This document shows positions 10,506-21,337 of a DNA stretch of 64,000 bases, one piece after another (position 1 is the first letter of the stretch; each line of letters opens with the position of its first letter). The notes beneath the pieces are model-generated. The model was not told where the DNA came from and did no database searches. It saw only the letters and a list, made by a program, of their open reading frames with translations. A program made the translations under genes and the position numbers. The stretch is from Fomes fomentarius (taxonomy: Eukaryota > Basidiomycota > Agaricomycetes > Polyporales > Polyporaceae). The stretch spans positions 1,860,001-1,924,000 of the forward strand of contig JABYQN010000008.1 in the NCBI GenBank assembly GCA_022606135.1. The letters are read 5' to 3'.

Positions 10506-13101
10506 ATGGGCTCGCAGCTCAGTCGGTCCATTCACTCTCGGCGCAGCAAGGAGAAGCGAGGAGGAGAGGAGGGTAGCCACGAGAGTCATCGATATGGCAG
10601 CAGCACGACCGCACATCAGGCATGGAAGCAGGGCGAGATACCGGAGGTGGTCTCCTCAAGCACGGCCGATGCGAGTCGGACGTGGGTGTCGTCTACAACG
10701 TCCACCGCATCCACAGCACCCGCAGCGCTTTCCCCGACCCAATCACAGCCAACACACGGCCTTGCGGAGAGCAGGAGTGTGGATTGCCGAAGGCGCAGCG
10801 GAGACTCGGAGCATTCGGAAGACGCCGGCCGAGCCGGCAAGGAGGGGGTGAGTGCTTGTCTGCTATAACTCTAATTATAAGTGACAGACAACTCTCTTCT
10901 TCCTCCTCCTCCATCCCCTCTATCCACCCCACATCGTCCACCTCACCCTCGACGTCCACACAGTCCTCAAACACCACCCAGACAAGCAGAATGGCACCTG
11001 CGACCGTTCCCTGTCAGGTCAGACATCCCTCTCTCTTCTCCGCTTAGCTCGGGCGGCTGATAATCCCTTGGCCGCACCATCCAGTATCGGACGGGCAAGA
11101 CCTTGGGCAGCGGCACCTATGCCATCGTCAAGGAGGCCGTTCAGATCAAGACTGGCAAATACTATGCGTGCAAGGTCATCAACAAGAAGCTCATGGAGGG
11201 GCGCGAATACATGGTGCGTCTCCCTCCCCTAACGCACAATCCTCCCCTGCTCTCGCTCGGTGATCATGAGATCGTGGCCCTCCGTTCGCGCGGAGCACCG
11301 AGAGAGATGTCTCACACGCTGCCATCCGTACACAGGTGCGCAACGAGATCGCTGTCTTGAAGAAGGTTTCTAGTGGGCACCGGAACATCGTAACTCTTCA
11401 CGATTACTTCGAGGTGCGCTCGGATACCCACGTTCGGGCTCCCTACACGCCCTCATTTACAATATGTTAGACCGCACATAACCTCTACCTCTGTTTCGAT
11501 CTGTGCACGGGGGGCGAGCTCTTCGACCGTATATGCGCGAAAGGCAATTACTACGAGGAGTGTGTGACATTGTTTTTTGCCTCAGCTCTTTGAACTCACC
11601 AAAAATGTATTCAGGGATGCCGCTGAACTGGTGCGCACCATCATGGGCGCCGTCAAGTATATCCACGAGTGTGGTATCGTACACAGGGGTCAGTGATATT
11701 GGTCGCTGTCGATACGGCGTTTCTGATCTCCGGTTGCCATTTGTTCTACGTAGACCTCAAGCCAGAGAACTTGTTATTCCGCACGAAGGACGAGGACGCA
11801 GATATCATGATAGCAGACTTCGGATTGAGCCGAGTCATGGATGATGAGAAGTTCCATCTCTTGACAGAGATCTGCGGTACACCCGGCGTACGTCCTCCGA
11901 TTTCTGCGCGTGCGTTCTCGCATCTGACCGAAGCATACCCGCCTCTCTGCCCGCAGTACATGGCGCCCGAAATATTCAAGAAGAGTGGGTTGCGTTGTGT
12001 TCTGAGCGATATATGTTGTCGCTAACAATATCCAATTCGCTGCGCAGCCGGCCATGGAAAGCCCGTTGATGTATGGGCTATGGGTGTGATCACCTACTTC
12101 CTACTTTGTGGTACTCTTGTTCCCTCCATCTCACCTTCCCTATCTAACAGTATGTGGCAAATAGGATACACGCCATTCGATCGCGACACGCAGCAACAGG
12201 AGATGGAGGCGATCATCGAAGGCGACTACCACTTCGAGCCTGGTGCGCGTTTTTCTCCTTCACCGCATCCGTTCTGACCTCATCATCCCTCACCTGATCG
12301 AACCATGAACATACAGCGGAGTACTGGGCGAACGTGTCCGAGACTGCGCGCGAGTTCGTGTCGGCATGCCTGACGATTGACCCCGCGTCGCGGCCGACGG
12401 CGGCGGAGGCACTGCAGCACAAATGGCTTGCGTCCGAGCAGCCGCACTTTGTGCCCGACCCCGAGAGCGCGAGCGGCCGCCCGACGAACCTGCTGCCGAA
12501 CATCCGAAAGGCGTTCGACGCGAAGAAGACTTGTATGTTCATTTATATGCCATATTTTACTCCCTTCCCCTCTTCTGCTCGATTCTTGGCCTCTCTTCCC
12601 CGCAACAATTCTTCCATTGTGGTCCTCCCTTCGTCCGTTGCTTCTTTTCCTTCTTCCATCGCCGCTGCCGCGTGTATGTGACGCTGACTGCTATCGCACG
12701 CATACAGTCCGCAAGGCCGTCTTCTCTATGATCGCGACCAAGCGTCTGTCCACACTCGTAGGCACTTCAACTTCTGCACAGGCTTTCGGGGCGAACATCG
12801 CCCAATTCAAGGCGGAGTCCGAGAAAGAGCAGGTCGACGAGGTGCGTCTCCCATCAGCATTCACATCCACGTGAATAGCTTGGAACGAGACGCTCATATC
12901 CGTCACAGGACCGCAATGTCGTGCACTACGACAGCCAATCGGACGACTCGAACGAGGTGTCAAAGGCCGCTGCCGAGGGCCACGTCCCGCTTGTGAGTAA
13001 GATGCAGGACTTGTCAGTCTGAGCCCGTGTCCTGTTCCACGTCCTGCGCTTGGCTTCCCAGTGGCACGGGACTGACTTGGGTCGGCATCTTACAGGCGTG
13101 A
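10506..13101 (+). CDS. Ca2+/calmodulin-dependent protein kinase (CaMK), putative N-myristoylated form
   Basis: Inferred exons: 10506-10847, 10964-11017, 11085-11213, 11336-11413, 11471-11559, 11615-11688, 11754-11887, 11957-11984, 12048-12110, 12165-12242, 12317-12532, 12708-12841, 12909-12992, 13096-13101; 502 residues, every phase consistent. Kinase domain from about residue 133: GSGTY glycine loop, Lys162 in ACK, HRDLKPEN with Asp256, DFG at 277-279, CGTPGYMAPE activation segment. The autoinhibitory/CaM-binding region should follow, around FRKAVFSMIATKRLS. The first exon starts MGSQLS, matching the N-myristoylation pattern (Gly2, Ser6), then a Ser/Arg-rich spacer. If translation instead begins at 10991 (MAPATVPCQ), the product is 379 residues without it. 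If the last intron (12993-13095) is retained, the end is 9 residues longer with a stop at 13019-13021. Role: Ca2+ signalling in the cytosol or at membranes. Confidence 0.9.
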
Positions 13102-14794
13102 GGGTCATGGACCATGGTTGAAGCATTGAGGAAACTCGAACTGTGGCTAGTGCGCATGATAATACCTGTTCCTATGGGTGGTGAACGGTCATTGTGGGTT
13201 GGACGTGTGGTGCCGGTGAAGAAGTCAACAAGAACTACGAGATGCTGCCTGGCCCGACATGATGGGTATAGTCGTATGGATCGGCTCTGCTGTGTATAAC
13301 TCGCATGCATGCTTTCCGTTGCATTCGCATCTGTATCATAACTCTATATCTGCATCTACATACGTCATTTCGAGAAGTATTGATCGCATTCATATTTCGT
13401 GAACCTTAGTGTGTTTCACTGTATCGGTTCTGGTCCGGTTGCTTGCTTGTACTTGGCATGGGAGTTGTAGACTGTCCTATACATGCCTGGAGAGCAGCAC
13501 GAGTCGGGTCCTCCCGCGGCGGGTAGTGGATCGAACCCGCACGGGTACCGGTACCGGTACCGGTGAGGCAATGGGAGACCCGCCAGAAACCCGTACCCAT
13601 ACCCGTGCCCCTAGTAAGCAAGTCACTGTATGCACAAGCAGTGTGACGGCTGCTAATACTCTTGTCACGGGGGACGCGTAGGTTGTACTTACGATGGTTC
13701 GTATTCGGAGAATATGTGCCAATAGTTGTGACATAGCCACCATGTCCGAGTCACACGCCGGGATACCCGTACCCGCACCCGCACCTGGTCACCCGTACCC
13801 GTCGCCGCGGGTACGGGTGGCTGACGGGTACAGGTACGGGTGCGACGGGTGGATCCGTGCCACGCCATCCTAGTCCGGTCGCTCGCAAGGTCAATGCAGC
13901 ATACTAACATCAGCGAAGACGGGCCTGCCAGTGATCCACTGTCAGATGGCACCACTACAAATATTGACTACACCGGGATGCCTGCTGTCGTTACCATTCA
14001 ACAGGCTCATCCGAGACCTAAACTATCTGCCAATGTGGCCGCATATGCATGAAGATACCTTCGCGAGGCTCTCCGGAGTGCGAGGTGAGCGCAGTTTGAC
14101 CCCGTCAGATGTACAGTATTATTCAAACACTCAGATCATCTTCCGGGTTCCCATCATTCCGCTCATCGTTGTCCTATGTTGACTTTCCAACTCGATCTAC
14201 TAGTGAGGTTGAACGTTTCGCTTGCGCAAATAGGGCCGAAGAGCCACTTTGCCTGGCAGCGGAACTAGACTCGCAATGGCACGCATGCCTCTTTTGGAGG
14301 CCATCCTCCCTCCGAGCACCTGGACGATTTATGCTCGAGCACTTGGTTTGACTGATGGAATCATTGGTTCACTGCAGGTCGTTCACCCCCTCAACCTCGA
14401 CGATTTGCAGTGTGGACTTGAATCGTGATTCCCGTATCAATCATCTCAGTTGTCACTCCTCCGCTGGCCCATAAGTCCGTGATCATTTCCATGTTTTCTA
14501 CTAAGATGGCGATTGAAACACAGTCCAAGGCTCACCTCACGTTCGACATCTTGGAGGGACGAACATTCACTGCTAAAGCCGCAACATCGTGGATCCTGGA
14601 TGTCGTAACTCACTAGTTCCAATGTTGTCTCAGTATAGACCTAACAGATGTTTCGGGTTCATTTGTAAGCTAAACATCATCCCTTCTGCCATGATCTTGT
14701 CATATAACTAGACACGAAGTTTACATCTTCTGCGTCTCTCTTTCCTCATCCACAGGTCCTTTGCTTCAGTCTACACCGTCACAGCTGCACAACC
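13102..14794. other. intergenic with GGTACC-type low-complexity block
   Basis: 3' flank of the CaMK gene and promoter of the DUF6533 gene. At 13530-13615 and 13755-13850 it holds runs of GGTACC/GGGTAC/CCCGTACCC in both orientations (next entry). No gene recognised. Confidence 0.5.
13530..13850. repeat. interspersed GGTACC / ACCCGTACCC repeats
   Basis: Three GGTACC units in tandem at about 13546-13563, then ACCCGTACCC, ACCCGTGCCC and, after a 140-bp gap, further CCCGTACCC, ACCCGCACC and GGGTACGGGT words on both strands. The block is GC-rich against AT-richer flanks and could fold on itself. Origin unknown; it could be a minisatellite or a remnant of an inverted-repeat element. Confidence 0.5.
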
Positions 14795-16470
14795 ATGGCT
14801 GACGACTCACAGACTGCTCGAATAGTCGCGGGATACAATGATCTGTAAGTCGAGTGAGTACTAGAATACATCCAACCATCTCTGACATCAAGCTTCTACT
14901 AGTCAACTTGAGAACTATGTCACCATTGCTATGATGTGTAAGCCTGCTCAGTATTCACTATGAATTCATAAATGATCTCTTCTCTCTTTCCATCAGGCCT
15001 GCTCGCCTACGAATATATTATCACATTTGACCATGAGATGAAGCACTTCTGGAAGCGGACAATCACCGGGTCTTCCATACTATTCATTGTCAACCAGTGC
15101 TTGTCCCTTGTATTCACTGTAATGAACATGCCCTATCCAGTCATCACTACAAAGAAGGTGAGCATCCCTCATGCATCTATTTTTACGATGCCCACACAAT
15201 GAGTTCTGAGGGGTATGTGTATGCAGACAATGTTGACCTGCAGCCATTTGCTCACTTGAAGCTGCCAGTTGCACAGCAATGTACTATACAGCAAGTGGTA
15301 TTGAATTTCTTCAGTATCTTCCATGGGCTTGTGGGTACTTGTTCCTGTACTATCCTAGACCTTGTGCACTGAGCAACACCATACATATAGTGTTCTCTGC
15401 CCTGAGGGCATATGCACTCAGCTCAGGAACCCATGGGCAATGGTCTATATTAACCTTGGTCCTGCTTTCTTCTCTTGCACCCTCGATTGTTAACTTTGTA
15501 GGTACTATGCCTACTACAATACTCACCATGTGATATCATGACACAGATTGCAGGTTGCCATGGGCTATTGGTCTGTAGCCTGGGAAACTTCAACTGATGG
15601 GCATTGTATCATCACTGCCACTCTGTCTGTAGCTACCTATGATCAGTAAGTCTAGTGCATGCTTCACTCTCAAGACTGTCTCTCACATGCATTTGTGCTA
15701 GCTGTGAAAATCCCTTTCCTATCTCAGGCTTCTGACATCATTCTGATGATAGTATCTAGTGGCTATCATTTCTAGGGTCTGTCTCATTGCATCAGATCTC
15801 CTGGTCATGTGTATAACATGGAAGGCAACATACAAGACAAGTAGGGAGATGAGGGTCCTTGGTCAGGGAACTTCCCTCTCCAGCATCTTGTTCAGAAATG
15901 GTGGGCACTTATTTGCTATACAAACCCTTGCTTGTCTAGATTGTTGTTGAATACTAGGCTAGGTACACTTTACTTTGGGTATGTGTTAACCATACATGTT
16001 TTGGATCAACTTGCATGGTCCAATCTGGAATGAAGTTGACAAATTGTCTGCTGCACTGGTAGCATCCTTGCAACACTGAATATCCTCCACCTCAGCTTCA
16101 CCTTGTCTTTGCCAGTGAGTTTCAATTTTGCATACTCAAAGGTCCTGGTACCCACTCATGCCATAGACCATCCATGACAATGCTTCCTTTGCAAACAATC
16201 CCACCAGCATCATTGTACGCTTCTCAGAACCGCATGTACCTTATCATCTGTGCTGCATCAGACATTTTGATCACAGTCTTGTCTGCTAGCCTCACAACAA
16301 TCCTTGTATCTAGGTTTCTGATGGACCTCCAGGAAGCTAGTGATGCTGCTGCACACCAGCACTCTCAAGTATCATCAATGTCAAGTCTGAACTTTGATTG
16401 GGTCATAGGATCATTGGGCTCATCATTGCCAGCACCAGGGGAGACATCCAATGTTCAGACTGTGCTGTAG
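14795..16470 (+). pseudogene. DUF6533-type multi-pass membrane protein gene, probably frameshifted
   Basis: Starts MADDSQTARIVAGY; exons 14795-14844, 14903-14937 and 14997-15157 are in phase and encode the DUF6533 core (LLAYEYIITFDHEMKHFWKR). Later exons can be recognised: CTIQQVVLN (about 15279-15345), LRAYALSSGTHGQW (from about 15391), VAMGYWSVAWE, DLLVMCITWK, TLNILHLSFTLSLP and a C-terminal TTILVSRFLMDLQEAS ending at 16470. In the fourth exon the frame moves by one base between VVLN and FLQYLPWA at a T-run near 15305-15312, and I found no splice choice that repairs it. Family: agaricomycete-specific membrane proteins of unknown function with about seven helices. The coding DNA from about 15100 on has almost no CpG, unlike most of the window. 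A sequencing error at the T-run is the alternative. Confidence 0.7.
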
Positions 16471-18529
16471 GGAAATGACAGAGAAATTGAGATGGAGAGG
16501 GTTGACAATGGGGCGGTTATACCCAATGGCACCCCATAGATGCATAGGGGCCCTATCCCATGGATGCAGGTCACCTGCAGAGCAGATATCCATGCACAGA
16601 GCATCCTTGGTCTCTTGATTTCTAGCCTCAGCTCTATCTCTGCTACATATTTATAACCACCTACCATGCACTCATGTACCATGTTCTTCCACAAACATAG
16701 ATTTGTCCATGTTGATGTCTCTCTTATGGTACTCTGAGATGATCACTTATTGACTTGTCATTTGGGTTCTGACTGAACCTGTAAGGCAAGGAGCAACTGT
16801 AAGTCACAACAAAAAGAGATATTCAGTCAGTGAGCAAATGACTATATTGCATAGTGAAGTACCTATAAGTCACAACAAAAAGAGACTGCAAGTGATAAGT
16901 TATTTAGAGGTAGAAGAGCATATGTATGTAAGAGACTTACTCATCAGTCAGTGAGTGAACAACTGAAGAACAGAGGCAAATAGGAGACTGCTTATATACA
17001 TGAGGGACAAGTTGATGAGTCAGCGAGTGAAGCAGTCACATGTAGCCATAAGACAGAGTCAAATATGGTCATAGCATGAGTCAGACATAAGGTCTGGAAG
17101 AGTCTGGTGGAATGCACTGGTATGTGCAGAAATGCACAGTAAACTATATGGTCATGAGAAAGTACAGTTAGAAAGCAAAGTAAACTGTAAAAGGTAAGCA
17201 GAAACACAGCCTATCTAATCATATGACCATAAACAAGTGTACACAACTCCAGTCCAAGGACAGCCAGTAGTCCAGAAGTGCATCACTGATGCCTTGTGGT
17301 TGTTTTCTTTCTCACAATCATCTCAAAATAGTGATAGGTTAAGTCACTGAGAGTTCTGTTATGATGAAGTCTGAAGTGGTGAAGGCAAGAGTTGCAATGA
17401 CTAGTAGACATGCAGACAAACAAGTCCTCAGTCATTGAGCAAAGACTATAATCATAGAGAGATAAGTACTTAGTAGACACACAGACAAATGAACTATAGG
17501 TACTAAGTATGTAAGAGCATAAAGCATATAGTAGGATGAAGTTCTTATTCCTCACTCAGTAAGCAAAGACTGAGGAGACAAATCCCTACAAGTCCCTCCT
17601 TATATACTGTACAGAAGCTGCATGAGTAAGCAACAGGAAGGAGTTAAGGGTGCATCATAGAACAGACTGAACAGAGGCAAGCAAGCAAGGAGTGGTGGTT
17701 GGGCAATGAAAAAAAAGGCAAACTTGGGTGACTAATGTCATTGGTGCAATCTTGGAGGTTGGCAAAAGCCTTAGGGCAGGGCTGGTTTCAGTGACTTTGG
17801 CGTGAATCTGGGGAGGTACTGGGACAACCAAACACTCATCTATGTCTGTAACTATGTCTCTCAATGAAGTATGTAATGTGCTAACAATTTGAAAGGCATA
17901 GGGCACCCTCTTACAGCTGTTTGCATTTTTGGTGGCCAAGTGCCCAACTGTACAGCACACTTTGCACACAACAAATTCGAAAAAAAACAAATGAGAGGTC
18001 ACTTCAGTTTCTCACCTCGAGTGGCCAACAGAACTCATTGGGAGGCATGGGACAACCTGCTCAGCAGTGTTTAAACCTCATGAGGTACAGAAGTCCACTC
18101 CTCAGCCTGCCTCAGTAACCACATTATTGGGCATCAAAGGTCTGCAACTTCAAGCAAGCCCGCAATTGCTCATAGCTGCTTAGCATTGCACATAGATGGT
18201 AGGGAGTGTGTATTTAGTATGTTAGGAGCCTCCAGGGCGAAGAGAAGAGGTTTCTGTGGCTGGATCTTTGTCAGAACTGGGGGATTATCTCTAGATGATC
18301 CGACTTCTGTAATTTACAGAACTGAGTATTTATGGAGATTCAGAAGGCGTAGGTGTGTTTTCAAGGCTTGTAGCAGTATATAGGACTAGTCTTGGAGCAA
18401 GGAATGCAGCAGCAAGGGTACTGTCAATTTTTCTGACTTTTCTGACTTTTTCATGTCAAAAGTGTGTGCATGTCAGTTGGAGATGAGCAGCCACCAATTT
18501 TGGAAACAGCTGTACTTATTCTCAACTAT
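16471..18529. other. AT-richer gene-free interval
   Basis: Two kilobases inside the CpG-poor block with no recognisable gene. It has short internal direct repeats, for example TAAGTCACAACAAAAAGAGA at about 16800 and 16867, and related words TAGTAGACATGCAGACAAA / TAGTAGACACACAGACAAA at about 17403 and 17472. No transposon protein was seen. Confidence 0.5.
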
Positions 18530-18742
18530 GTGCACATCCTCTGCCATGACATGAAGCACTCGTTTCAAGTCTTCTTTGTCCCTGAAGATGATCCTGTGCT
18601 CTTTACTGAGTTGATGGGCAAGATGACGGGCCCAAGACTTGGGTATGGCAGTGTGAAGATGTATATGTGGGCAAAGAGGACTGGTGATTGGCAGATTGAT
18701 GTATGCATCGACTGGGAGCCCAAGATGGTCATGAAGTGGTGA
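18530..18742 (+). pseudogene. MYND-family paralogue, 3' fragment only
   Basis: About 70 codons matching the last part of the MYND family: HDMKHSFQVFFVPEDDP, then PRLGYGSVKMYMWAKRTGDW, and stop after VMKW. The 5' three quarters, including the finger, are absent. It lies 400 bp upstream of another broken paralogue in the same orientation, consistent with a truncated tandem copy. It sits at the edge of the CpG-poor block. Confidence 0.85.
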
Positions 18743-19148
18743 ATTTGGAGTTTTGTCAACCGGATGAGCTTGCACAAAGTACACTATTGAGAGGGTAATG
18801 ACCTTGTATGTTAACATTAAATGCATGAGGCACATTGCAATGTCACACGACATGGTATGTCACACTACAACACATCCCGTCACGTGTTTGCAAAGCCTGA
18901 CTGACTACTTATCACTTATGTTGCGAGCTGGTACTCTGCTGTGCACAGCTCTCTAAGTGTAGCTTGTCGGACTGTCTCTGCTCAAGTGTGCAAATTGCCG
19001 GTTCATGTTGATGTTAAATTGCTTTTGAACATGTTCAAACTTGAACAAAGTTCGCATTGTAAGTGGCCTTTGAAATCAGAGGCCCCTGGCCTCATCAGTT
19101 CCCCTTTGCCTCACTTAACATTGCCTCACTCTTACCTCTTGCCACATC

Positions 19149-20446
19149 ATGGAGCCTCTCAACTGGGCAGAAACTCTTCACATCCTTCAGTCAATGGGCA
19201 TTGACCTCCCTGAGACGACCAAGCTCTCTGACGCTGTCCTCGACAAACGCCTCTGCAACATCCTCGACACCTCTCAGTACAAAGACCACCTCTCCTTTGT
19301 GCTAGACCTGAGGTCTGTCAAGGACTGGCCTCTCCCTGACCCAGCCAAAGTCAAGCTCACCAGTTGCCCAATGAAGAATCCTAACATACTCACCCCACTT
19401 GCGTGTTCTGTCCATGACAAGATCCAAAGAGTAGGCTTCAACGAAGCGGCCCAGAACCACCAAGAATTACTCAGGATGGGCAGGCACTATCCACCCACGC
19501 TATACGTTAATCCTTTCACGGAACTTCACCAGACACTGATGGCGATTGGAATGTATGTGGATGGCAAGGTGAGATGGTGTCTTCTGCAGGATAAGGAGAA
19601 AGAGCAGTGCACCATCGCTATTTAGGTAGGTCTTTCTCCCTCCAATGGTGGCATGCTGGGGTGCAGCTGCTGATAGCATGTACTACAGGTGGTGTCTGTG
19701 CTGGAGGTTGATGAGAATACGCCTGCGATCATCGTTCTCTACCGCTCGTCCTTTCGACCTCATCGAATATGCCCAGTGGACCTTCAACCAAGTCGACTCC
19801 AACCCTGTCTCTGTCGGTAGAAGCCTCATCAGCATCACAGCGACCCCGCTCGAGCAGAAGCTGCTCCTCAAGCTCCTTATAGTCAACGCGCCCCTTGTCC
19901 CATCCGACTTCATGATCAAGCGACAGCCTGGCAAAAAGCACTTCTTGGTATCAGTGCTGCTCCCAGTCGGGCCTCTCGAGTTCAATGCGCTCGCGAAGCT
20001 GAATGAGAAGCAAGGGTGTTCCGTATGTGGGAAGACGCCAAGGTGGTGCACAACCCGCTTCCATAAGGCCTTGCCTATACGCAGTAACGTTCAACAGATA
20101 CGGTACCACGGGGGGCCGCCTCAAGCAGCCAGATGCTTCGCCTCAGGTCTTTGCAAAGACCGCTCCTCCGAATGTATGGGGCGACAAGCTATTCCTCATC
20201 AAGATCCAGATCGGCCTTGGGGAAGAGCTCCCGGCACATATGATGGCTTATGACATGAAGCGCTCCTTCCAGGTCTTCCTTGCGCACGAGGACGACCCTG
20301 CGCTGTTCATGGATATGCATGCCGAGATGGTTGGCCCTCGTGGCGGGTATAGTGGGATCAAAATGTACAGGTGGGCGAAGAGGACTGGCGACTGGGAGTT
20401 AAACATCTGTTTGGACCGGGAGCTGAAGACGGAGATCAAGTGGTGA
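19149..20446 (+). pseudogene. MYND-family paralogue B, finger deleted
   Basis: Starts MEPLNWAETL and is collinear with paralogue A. Defects seen: the last codon of exon 1 is TAG at 19623-19625 immediately before the GTAGGT donor, where A has CGG; a frame change with lost codons in exon 2 (after about 19748, between IIVLYR and DLIEYAQW); and a deletion that joins CSVCGK (about 20032) to the region after the finger, removing the second half of the MYND finger together with intron 2. The C-terminal part is open again (PNVWGDKLFLIKIQ to EIKW). Its orientation relative to YTTDP copy 2 mirrors that of paralogue A to YTTDP copy 1. Confidence 0.88.
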
Positions 20447-21179
20447 AGCAAGATCGTGATTGTGAGGTATCATATGGTGTGTCATTTGTTTGTTGGTATA
20501 GACAACAATCTTCTTGCAGTGCTATCTATACATGAAAGCCCTTACTGGGAATGAGTTGTTGTGAGATGCGACAAAGGTCGAAGATCATTGATCATCCATC
20601 CTTCAACTCACAGCCTCTGCTCAGGGCCAGTCAAGACGCGTGCAGTATCAGAGACTCGCGGGGAAGTACATTCGCAGATCGACGTTGCCACCTAGTATCA
20701 ACTATCCTCACCGTCCTCCCCATCCTCGTACTATGCAAGTCTCATCATGCTGAGTCTTTGAACGAGCACATCGCTCATAGTCACACTAGCGCTCGCGTCA
20801 AGTTCAAGAGCGTACTGCATGCATCGTGCTCCCCGACAACAGTGACATCAAGGTGGACGCCTGACTACGACACCTACAAGGCTATGTCTGATTCTGCCAT
20901 GTTTACATACCACAGACGGCCAGCCTGAGCTAGGCCATTTCATGTACATAGTATACTGGGCCATTTGAGCGATGATGCCAGTACTACTCCCTGTGACCTT
21001 TTCCATGGGACGCGACTCGTCGACCGTGCTGTTGCCTGCGCGCAGTTCTCCTATACTTATGTACACGAGGATCAGATGTTTAGGGGACTTACTCAAAACC
21101 TTTGCAAGTGCTTTGAAGTCACGCTATTGTGTGGATTTGAAGGATATTTCAAACTTCCTTGCAACGGTCGTGCGAGCTA
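20447..21179. other. intergenic between convergent MYND B relic and YTTDP copy 2
   Basis: 3' flanking DNA of both. Short open frames here have no splice-consistent extension or family resemblance. Nothing else seen. Confidence 0.45.
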
Positions 21180-21337
21180 TACGTATGTTTTGATCCTGTG
21201 TAAATTGGCAATGTTGATGTAATATACATGGTGATCACAACGGAATGAAATGGGTATTCGGTATTTGCAGTGAGGTGTTGTGGGATACACGAGAATGCTA
21301 TGCTGTTTCGAATACAGTGTGACCTCTTCAACGTCTC

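Larger units (their letters stand above)
15090..18830. other. CpG-depleted block
   Basis: Reading line by line, this 3.7 kb holds only about two dozen CG dinucleotides. Many consecutive 60-base lines have none. The flanks and most of the window show several per line. It covers most of the DUF6533 gene, the gene-free interval and the MYND fragment. CpG loss with TG/CA gain is the expected footprint of cytosine methylation and deamination; this cause is inference. Confidence 0.75.

Noticed and set aside
13520..13560. tRNA-like B-box word near a GATCGAACCC sequence
   Set aside because: No A box, acceptor stem or cloverleaf could be formed in either orientation. A similar word near 37015 also fails.
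16471..18529. Retrotransposon or DNA-transposon body
   Set aside because: No reverse transcriptase, integrase or transposase motifs and no terminal repeats were seen; only short internal direct repeats.
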